The translations under genes and the position numbers were made by a program. Below are positions 55,301-64,000 of a stretch of 64,000 nt of DNA, one piece after another. This DNA is from Cryptomeria japonica (taxonomy: Eukaryota; Streptophyta; Pinopsida; Cupressales; Cupressaceae). The notes below the pieces were generated by a model. The model saw nothing but the letters and a program-made list of their open reading frames with translations, did no database searches and was not told the origin of the DNA. The DNA is taken from NCBI RefSeq assembly GCF_030272615.1, contig NC_081405.1:608706677-608770676 (forward strand), in the 5' to 3' direction. Numbering within the stretch: the stretch's first letter is position 1; every line of letters begins with the position of its first letter.

Positions 55301-57989
55301 ACAAGTTTTAATAGTTCACTCCTTCCATTTTATAATTTTTTGAAGTTGTGTATATTGTAAAAAGGAATAATTTCTCAATCACAAATCTTGATCATGTTTT
55401 GAAATTTTTTTATTATTTAATTTCCAAGAGAGATTTTGTTTTTAGATAAAGTGGGGAATGTACTAAACACATTATATAATAGTCATTAAAGAAAAAATAA
55501 AAAATGCTCAAAGTGAAGCAACCAAAATGAAAGAACAAAGAGTCTCACAAGGAATGAGACTAACCATGAGCATATGACTTGAGTATTCAACCAACAAGAA
55601 ACAAAGGCCTTGACCAAAAATTAATACTTTTCTTAGAACCAAAAAAGTTTTTAAAGGATACTAATAACCTTTGCAAATGAGGACACTTTAAACTATAGAA
55701 AATTATCCAAGGAATGGGTCAACAAAAAATACCTTTGAATTTATAGAGAAGACAAATTTCCAACATAAAATAAATATGAGAAAGAAGAATTGAGAAAAAT
55801 TCTAACCACAACCAAGCTGATAATTGAAACCACCTCTATAGCATCAACATGAACTAAGATCATAATAGAAACTAGCTCAGAATTAGGCTACAAAAAAAGG
55901 CTTATGATAGAACCAAATCTACCAATCTTCACCATGAAACATAGAGGGAAAATCACTACTAAATCCTAAATAGTACAATCTAGAGAAAAGTCAATGACAA
56001 AATCAAACTCTATAGGACTTGTAGGGGAGTAGACTAGTATACATAATATAAGCCCCATCATGATAGATATCCAATAAAGGAACACCTACCCTAAAAATAT
56101 ATGAGGCAAAAGACACAATCATAGTGAAACCCTCTATAATACCCTCCCACTATAAATATTCATCTTTCAAACCTAGCCTAGGTATTAATGACTCCTCACA
56201 AATCATAAGTAAATTGTAAGGAGCTAAAGTGCAAACAACAATGTAGAAACAAAAATGAGAGAATCCCGAGGGATCTAGGGAAAATAATAGGATACCCTAC
56301 ATTGATGTAAAAACACCATTAGTACCAGCTCTAGAATCCATGGAAACAACCTATAAGAGCATAGAGGAGCCTTTAAAAGTTAGGAAAACAATAGGTTTTC
56401 CAACCATAATCCCAATACTACCACATCCACATTATCCAAATCCCCACATACACAACACCATAAATTCCAACATCCAAAACATTTAACACAATGGAGAAGT
56501 GTACGTGGATGAGAATCATCTCCAAGTGAGAAAGAGACACGTAAATCAAACAAGAGGACCCCAATCAATAAGGTGGTTCTCCCCAAAAGTGAAATAAATC
56601 AAGGGTGAGATAGATCCACCTAGCCCCACCAAAGAACTAAGAAAACAAAACAATATGGCTCAAAATTGGGGTACACAATGCCCCCCTCCACCATTTTCAC
56701 CACCAAGCTACTTAATTCAATAAACCCTTGAGGAAAAAATGCCTAACCCAAGCTAAATACAAAATCTAGCAAGAAGGCATAAAACACAAATAGCTAATCA
56801 AGAAACAAAAAGACCACTTTAGTAGAAGAGGTAGCATTCTCTAAAGCATGAACCACGACAATAGAATTCCCATCTCTATCTTTTGACTCAACCCAAGGTT
56901 CCATGTCCTCTTCACCATCTAAATCATCATTCCCTACAAAATCTACAACACCTACAATAGTGCCTCCTATTAAAACCCTAGCAAAGCCCATTCTACCCTT
57001 AATTGCTTATAAATTACTACAAATATAAGTGTTAGATGTTATCTTTATAGTCCATATAGAACTATTCCATTTGTTCTTGGCCTTTCCTCCATTTTCATTT
57101 GTTATTTTCTCTCTTTTACCACCTTATTTAGTAGTTAGGAACTAGGTTTGGAGTCATTTCATTAATGGGATAGATATTTTTTAATATTGGTAAATATAGG
57201 TTTGGAAATGATCCTTGTACAAGAGAGTAGCCATTAAGAAAATGCAATGCATTACATAGTATATATGGGATGAAACAAACCCAACAAAATAAAAGTTAAA
57301 CAAGTATAATTGCATCCTAGGTACCATTCACAATCACTAAAACAAAGAACACTACGCCATAGCCTAGACAATGCTATTCCCATCCTTACTTAAGGTCACA
57401 CTATTCACTATAGTGTCAAACATAGAAACATATTTGAGAATACTTTTATTCCACCTTTGTAGAATAGTCCACATAATACTATTATTCAAACCACATAATA
57501 AGGTGAAGAGGGAAGAGAATTCTCCACAGATGGTCCAATGAGAAACACTAAAGGAACATTGGTATATCAAGGTTGGACTAAACACATGTGAATCAACCAC
57601 CACCAAATCGAGCTAGAGAGAATATAAAGCTATGTGTTGAACCCCAACCACACTAGAATTTTGATGGTATTATGGAGTCGAAGGACTATTAGGATGAATG
57701 ATTATAGAAGAGGGCGGATCAACCATAGGAGTTAAGGGAGTTATAGGCATCAAACATTTCAGTAAAATGATAAAAAATATTATCCTTTATTATCAAATTT
57801 TACTTGATCTTTGATACTCTTTGTGAACAATTAAGATTTAAAAAAAATAAAAAACAACTTAAGAATCCATGCAAACTTTGACAAATAAAATACTAAATAG
57901 AAATCTATGGTACTCATTGGGTACTTTAAATTTAGCTTGACTTGGTCAAGGAAATAACTTTTCGTGAAGAGGCATTATTTGATTGTGGA
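55301..57989. other. Non-coding stretch, short frames only
   Basis: Several minus-strand frames of 60-85 codons occur (for example 56586-56380 with clustered Cys), but none carries a recognisable domain or pairs with another. I see no gene. Confidence 0.5.
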
Positions 57990-58352
57990 AACATCCTACA
58001 TTGCTTAGTCCCTAAGGCAGCGAAGACCAGTCTTGTCGAATGTTTCTAATAATTAATGTTTATTCGGTACATTTCTTTATACAAGAACTAACTCACACCA
58101 TATTCGTCAAGTAACCCAGGTAAGAAATCGGGAGGATCAGACGGAGCACACGTCGGAATGATGTGATGGAGTCATTTATCAGGCTGAAAAGTGTTATTCC
58201 GGATACTTATGGCAAGCCTCATCGTTTACCATCCATTCTGGAGGTAAAGAATCATTTAACACTTTCATAACACTTTATCTGGATCACAATCCTTCTCTCT
58301 CACCTCAAAGATCTCTTAACCCACTCTCCTTCACTCCATTTCTGTCGCTCCC

Positions 58353-59189
58353 ATGGGAAATAATGATTCTTCTGCGCAGTCTTTGTTGATCTCAAAAAAA
58401 ATTGAATATGATGCATTTGTAAATCACCGCGGGATAGACACAAAGGATACTTTAGCCAGCCTTATCTTTCATAACCTTGAGAAAAGGGGCATCAAGGTCT
58501 TCCTTGATAAGTATTCGATTCAAGTAGGGGATAAAATACCTGAAACAATAGAAAAGGCGATAGCCTCAGCCTGTGTTCATGTAGTTATTTTATCTGCTAA
58601 CTACGCAGAGTCCGAATGGTGTTTGACAGAACTCTGCTTAATCCTCAAAACCAGGGCTCCCATTGTTCCTGTGTTTTGGGGAATAGAGCCTTCCGAACTT
58701 CTAATGGAAGACAAAGGCGGAATGTATGCTAGAGCTTTCAAGATGCATTCTGACACTGGTAAAATCAAGCCTCAAATACTTGAGGAATGGAAATTGGCTC
58801 TACGTGAACTGTCAGATATTAAGGGCCTGAATTTTCATGGGTAAAACGCCATCCGTTTATTTCTGTTCCTTTGAGATGATTCTATTGATTTCCATTGATT
58901 TCTGTGTTGTCTAACGATATTATCTTATCGGAATTATTAAAAGCTAGTTAAAATAGATTGTAGCCAGTAAAGTAATTCAATGTAGCAGGTTACAAGTTCA
59001 GTCTTTCGTTTACTTTGTTGTAGTAATAGCCAAATTTCATTTAGCCCATACGTACTATAAATAGCTGAATTTGAATTCACCATATGTTACAGGGACGAAG
59101 GAGAGCTATTAGAACTAACTGCAAAGAGCGTAACAGAACATATGCAAAGGATGAAATCGCATGTAAATCAGCTGAGATGCAAACTCTAG
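58353..59189 (+). CDS. TIR-domain protein (TIR-only, resistance-type), two exons
   Basis: Exon 1 is 58353-58840 and exon 2 is 59093-59189, giving 194 codons. The start CCCATGGG is in good context. The TIR domain has YDAFVNHRGIDT at residues 19-30, GIKVFLDKYSIQVGD with the BB loop at 46-60, VVILSANYAESEWCLTEL at 77-94, and PVFWGIEPSEL at 105-115. Glu93 in WCLTEL is the position of the NADase catalytic Glu of plant TIRs. Without splicing, a TAA follows at 58842. A GT donor (58841) and a TTACAG acceptor (59087-59092) restore the frame and add a DEGELLELTAKSV block, which matches the conserved NEGEL segment after the TIR of conifer TNL proteins. It stops (TAG, 59187) before any NB-ARC. It may be a real TIR-X gene or a truncated TNL. 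Known TIR proteins signal in immunity in the cytoplasm. Confidence 0.78.
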
Positions 59190-61196
59190 AAAAGGAAATT
59201 TCTTAAACATTCTCCATAAATTTTATGAGGCCAATCTTGTGGCCAAGATACTAAAATGTTTTTACCTATATTGTGATGATATGCATAAGGGAAGTTTGGT
59301 GTTCATGACAATTATATGGATAGAATGATGATATGGGCATAAGAAGTTCAATGTATATGATAATGATATGGTGATTCCATGTCCAGAATTAGGTGTACTC
59401 TACAATATATATTTTTTTGTATACATTCTACTCTTCTCTATATGGATCGTATGATTTGCTTGATAGTAGCACTGATAAGAAATATATGAAGCATCCATTA
59501 AGGCCACCTTCTACTTATCGGTTTTCTGTCTCAGAGGGCTTTTTGGTAGATCTGTTAAATATTTTATATCAACTTAGCTTTCGGGGAGAAAAGTCGCTCT
59601 AGCTTGTCATGGGTAGATTTGGCTTGAGTGCAGCAATAAAATGAATATGAATCGAATTTTATCAAACTAGGAAATTTCACGTTTGCAAACTGCGTGTTCT
59701 TCTATTTATTTTATTCATTTCACTGACTTGTATATTTTTTGCCAACACATCAAACTTTTGATTCTCAGAAGATTATCCGTTGTCTACACTTGACTCTTTC
59801 CATCTTACACGATTGCAATGATAATCAAAGCTTCTTAGAAGAACTGAGAGTTTCCGAAAACAATAAAAGAAAAACAAAGCAAAGCATTTTTCAGAAACAT
59901 TCACTACCAATATCTCTTGCAGCTATATCCCTTTATCAAGAATGTCAAAGAGAAAGCAGTTTTTGGGGAGAAAACACAAAGGTTCAAGCTGTGTATGTAA
60001 GAAAACATGCTTATGCTAGCAACATTTCTTAATATTTGTTTGGCAATTAGTTATCTTTGTAAACTGTTATGCATGGATATTTACTTTAAGGTATTGAGTT
60101 AAATGAAAGATTCAATTGATACCACAAAACACAGCTATAATGGGAGCCTTAGTCTTGAGAATCAGTTGAAGCCCATTAAAACGCCTGGCCGATTATGCAG
60201 AATTGGCTGAAAATATGACATCTACGTAAACAGATGCAGAATGAATGGCTTCGTCTAGCAGATCAGTTTTGCGTCCTCACCTTGAATTGAATACTAATCC
60301 AGCAAAAGCTTGAGTCTCTTGTTCTGGAGACCGCAGAACGAAGACAAATTAGTTTGAAGTTTTGGATGTAGAATATGGAGGTTCAAAAGGTTATAGATTT
60401 TAAGCTAACAATTTTCAAAAGTATTATTAGTTTATTTCAACTCTAAAAATAGTCCATAAATTAAAAGACGGCAAAGTTGATGAATTGTGTGAAACCTTCA
60501 TAAATGAAGAGGAAATTAGTGAAATAAAGCAAATGAGATTCCCAAATTAGTCAATGTGATCTATAAGATCTCAATCATTCATAATACTAGAACGCTAATA
60601 GGCCTAGCTATTGTCCTCGAGGAAGAGCTAGGTGTTGGTATTATATTCCTTTGTTGTAAAAGATTGACGTTGCAAAGTGTATAAATGAATTATGCTAATG
60701 ACGACAAAATGACTAAATCTAAGAAAATGCAATAGATACAACATTAAATACATAAGTAATTGATTGTTTGGAAATGAGACTCCAGCCTATTGATATAAGC
60801 TAAGATCTCAATGGTCCAACATTATCATTGGGAACATAAATAAGTTTAGCTAGTGTTTATAGGATATCTAAACATTTGCGATCTATGTTCCTTTTTGAAG
60901 AGTTGGAATTGAGATTGAAATGTTATCTAGGGCTAATGATAGAAAACTAATAACTTTCAATAATAATAAAATAATACAGAATATAAATCAAACAAAGTAA
61001 GATAGAGTTATTCATAAGATAAAAAAATGAACCTGGATATACAAATTGAAGTTGAAAGTGTCAAACTAATGTGCTAGGTGCCCTTGGTTGAGATGCTTGT
61101 TACAAGAAAAAAATAAAAAAAAATTGTAGTCGAGAGTTTCTATCAATCCATCTCCCAAAAATATAATAAAAAAAAGTTAGACATGTGTGTTGGGTG
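59190..61196. other. Downstream stretch without recognisable NB-ARC or LRR
   Basis: No P-loop, kinase-2 or LRR pattern appears in the three plus frames. The frame 59739-60032 (97 codons) has no domain. AT-rich throughout. Confidence 0.55.
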
Positions 61197-61686
61197 TGTT
61201 AGAATTCGTGAAATGTGAATCCCATAAGACCAGTGATCTTCGACAAGAATACCTATCACACATAAAGAGAGAATCGAAAAAAAAATTAATTGAAGACAAT
61301 AACAATGAAATTGATTGAATTGCTTTGAAATTGCTTGAGTTACAATTAAGGATATGAAATCCTTATAAAAATATTTAACTCTAAAAATAGAAACCCTAAA
61401 TGGTGGAGTTTACAAGATAGATTGAGAGTTAAAATAGAATGCATGAATCATTCATGTATGCACAAAAAGAATAATAGACTAATTAAATGCATGAAACTCT
61501 CGAAATCTAAACATAGTTTTCTATTCCTAGTTTGCATTACACATGGAGATAAATATTAATTAATTATCCTTAATTAGTTAACTAACTAAATAATAAATGC
61601 TAATAATTAATTAGTAATTAAGGCACAAATTGTTTAGTGAATTAATGAAATTGAGTGAATAATTAATATATAAATTATTTAGTCCA
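61197..61686 (-). repeat. 3' LTR of element E
   Basis: It starts TGTTAGAATTC on the plus strand, ends TTAGTCCA, and is very AT-rich at the right end (TTAATTAATTA blocks). Confidence 0.85.
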
Positions 61687-63317
61687 ATGCCCCCCTGAAT
61701 GCACAACTGGAGAGAGAGGCAAAAAAAGATGTAGGAAAAAAGCATGCAAGGATAAATGCAAGATGGGTCCTGGCATAAAGTCTCATGAGTTACTCATGAA
61801 CATACATGCAAGTTTCTTAGAAACGGAGCGAAGGAGAAAACCCAATGGAAACAAAAATCCTTTCCAAAAGAGAAACACAAGACAACCATGAAGAAACATT
61901 GAATAATGAAGAAGCTGCAAACGTTGTTGTAGAATGACTACTACGATGCTGAAAAAAGAACCTCCAAAAATAGGAATGCAAGAGTGTACATATGGTAAGT
62001 ATTCCATCTCACCGAAATGCATGGGTAAGAAGCCACTGCATCTTCTTAGTACATAGGAACAAGTACTGAATACATTGAACATCCAATACGAAACCAAGGA
62101 AGCATTAATGCCAGCAGTAGAAACCCCCCATAATGCTGACAAGGGAAAGGTATGAAAGGTACTCTAAATTTGAATTCTTTTTTCCATGATGGTTGAAAAT
62201 TAGAGTTCTTAGACAACAAAGGTGTTGCTCAGATCACAAGAAGGGCAAAGTAGGACCATGAAAATCACTATTGACTTTGGAAGGAATAGATGGTGGCCTA
62301 GTAAGTAGTTTGTAAAAATAGACCTGATATCTAGATAGAGCATTGAATCATCTTTCTAACCATATCTTGTTTGCAAAAAATGGAGTCCACATGCACAAGA
62401 TATGCCCTCGAGAGTACAAAAAACAACTTCTAACTTCAACTAGAAAAAAAACCTTGCAAAATGAAAAAAACAGAGAAAAATACCTCCATATGTGGATCTT
62501 ACTCAAAAAGAGTTTTCCAATGATATATGGTTTGCCTAATTTCACCTCTGTATGCTCAAGTTAGACCAAAAAAACCATTGTCCTGTCCAAAAGGACTTGG
62601 AAAAAAATTTCCCACCCCCTTGGTGGCTAGGTGGTGGCTCCATCATGGAGCAGGATGGCAGTAGTGCGTTGGCAGTGCTATGGCTAGAGGCAGTAGAGCT
62701 CGGAAAGATGGGAGCGCTAGTAGCAGGAGGGTAGAGCTCCAGTGGGCTGCACAAGCAGTGACTATGGGCGACAACTGATGGTTTATAAAGCTGCAAGTGG
62801 TTGGTCGCAACAATCAGTAGTTGCAGCTGCTAGTGACTATGACACTGCAACTTTGTATGGCCATTGCGGTGACTGCTACCAGTTGTCGTAGAAGCTCGGC
62901 CCCGTTATGTCATAAAACTACCTTTAAAAAAAATTTATATTTTTTTTATGCAGTCATACGGTACGGACCGTACAACTTGGAAATAAATAAAGTATTGCCT
63001 CAGAGGTTCCCATCACTGAATATAGGTAAATTATATATCAAAATTTGTTTGAAATGCCTTCCAAAACCAATGGCAAGATTTGTTTGGGCAAAAAAAGCTC
63101 CAAATTTTCAGGTACCCTCTCGAATAGAGAAAACCCTCAAACTTTGAACTCTTGCAAAATGGACTCCGTGTATCTAATTTCATTGAAACAAATGGTGATT
63201 CTGACTTTCTTGATCCTTCTACAACTGATAGTGTGCTCTAAATTAAACCAAGATGAATGGTTTATTATGTATACAAATAATCTCCAAAAATATCAAACAA
63301 GAATCTTCAGATTTGGA

Positions 63318-63329
63318 GCTCTGATACCA
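63318..63329 (-). other. Primer-binding site of element E
   Basis: The minus-strand sequence is TGGTATCAGAGC, the exact plant tRNA-iMet site, adjoining the LTR. Confidence 0.9.
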
Positions 63330-63819
63330 TGTTAGAATTCATGAAATGTGAATCCTACAAGCCAAGTGACCTTCTATAAGAATACCTATCACACATAAAG
63401 ATAGAATTGAACAACAAAATGATTGAAGGTGATAACAATGAAATTGATTGAATTTCTTTGAAATTGCTTGAGTTACAATAAAGGATATGAAATCCTTATA
63501 AAGAAATCTAACCATAAAGATAGAAACCCTATATGGTGGAGTTTACAAGATAGACTAAGAGTTAAAATAGAACGCATGAATTAGTGATGTATGCAGAAAA
63601 AGTATAATAGACTAGTTAAATGCATGAAACTCTCAAAATCTAAACATAGTTTTCTTTTCCTAGTTTGCATTATATAGGAGGATAAATATTAATTAATTAT
63701 CCTTAATTAATTAATTAAATAAATAATCAATGCGAATAATTAATTAGTAATTAAGGCTTGTATTATTTAGTTAATTAATGCAATTAAATAAATAATTAAT
63801 ATATAAATTATTTAATACA
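63330..63819 (-). repeat. 5' LTR of element E
   Basis: Same length as the left copy, with scattered differences. It ends ATACA at 63819, where the left copy reads GTCCA. Confidence 0.85.
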
Positions 63820-64000
63820 ATAGGGTACCCTAGTCCAAGTGTTTTTGTGTATTAAAAGGTTTTCACACCCTATGATAGTATGCTCTATACTCTTGTAACA
63901 CTTTTGATGTCAAATTTAAACTTGCATAGACAAAAAATAGGAAAAAAAGGTTGTGTTGTGTATGGGCTTGCCAAAGTCAAACCCAATGTCTATGTTTCTA

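Larger units (their letters stand above)
61197..63819 (-). mobile_element. Short non-autonomous LTR element E (2.6 kb)
   Basis: Two 490-bp LTRs (61197-61686 and 63330-63819) flank 1643 bp with no gag or pol motif. On the minus strand the primer site TGGTATCAGAGC (63329-63318) touches the 5' LTR with no gap and is a perfect match to the common tRNA-iMet site. A polypurine tract AGGGGGGCAT lies at about 61696-61687, next to the 3' LTR, which begins TGGACTAAAT. Clear target duplications were not found. Interior frames (62142-61783, 62796-62542) carry no known domain. It must rely on proteins of other elements. Confidence 0.82.

Noticed and set aside
56380-56991. Cys-rich and acidic minus-strand frames suggesting a LINE ORF1
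   Set aside because: Cys spacing does not fit a CCHC knuckle, and no RT follows downstream on the minus strand.
59739-60032. 97-codon frame as a third exon of the TIR gene
   Set aside because: No NB-ARC motif; the TIR reading already ends at 59187.
61783-62142. 119-codon hydrophobic minus-strand frame in element E
   Set aside because: No known domain; likely chance in non-coding interior.
1-64000. CRISPR arrays, rRNA, organellar insert or bacterial operons
   Set aside because: No spaced identical short repeats, no rRNA-like blocks, and no dense codon-biased gene runs were seen.

Overview
This window looks like repeat-dense DNA from a large plant nuclear genome. A gymnosperm, probably a conifer, is my best guess. 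The reasons are nested, AT-rich, decayed Ty3/gypsy and Ty1/copia elements, primer-binding sites matching initiator-tRNA-Met, a plant L1-type LINE with an RNase H domain, and a plant TIR-domain resistance-type gene (a gene class largely missing from grasses). Species cannot be read from sequence alone. No bacterial, organellar, rRNA or CRISPR features were seen.

Layout, 1-17037: an old plus-strand Ty3/gypsy element (G1) begins outside the window. It was split by two later insertions. One is a full but decayed Ty3/gypsy element (G2, 556-6101) that sits between the RT and RNase H domains of G1. The other is a large non-autonomous LTR element on the minus strand (8044-15951), with LTRs of about 1.2-1.3 kb. 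That element has one long Gag/protease-like reading frame and no reverse transcriptase or integrase, so it is of the TR-GAG type. It is the best-preserved coding sequence in the window.

17038-26866: mostly silent AT-rich DNA. It holds a small copia-like LTR element with only a gag trace (19088-20802), a gag relic related to the TR-GAG element (about 22680-22940), a frameshifted unknown protein with a coiled coil (about 22980-24812), and a 5'-truncated LINE (24815-26790) on the minus strand directly upstream of it.

27010-47016: a nest of minus-strand Ty1/copia elements. Copia A carries copia B in its gag gene (30399-37796, perfect TAATC duplication), a small LINE tail in the same gag (37962-38088), and copia C in its 5' LTR (39903-46865). 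Copia A has also lost most of its RT. B and C still show an RT active-site motif, but both have stops or frameshifts and an altered integrase residue.

47017-57990: AT-rich DNA with two tandem duplications, a decayed copia pol fragment (50845-52340) and a probable solo LTR (54008-55300). 58353-59189: the one convincing host gene, a two-exon TIR-domain gene of 194 codons. 61197-63819: a 2.6-kb non-autonomous LTR element with 490-bp LTRs and a perfect 12-base tRNA-Met primer site.

Nothing here proves a new biological system. The items most worth following are the TR-GAG element with its hairpin-array promoter, the TIR-only gene, and the LINE / unknown-protein junction.
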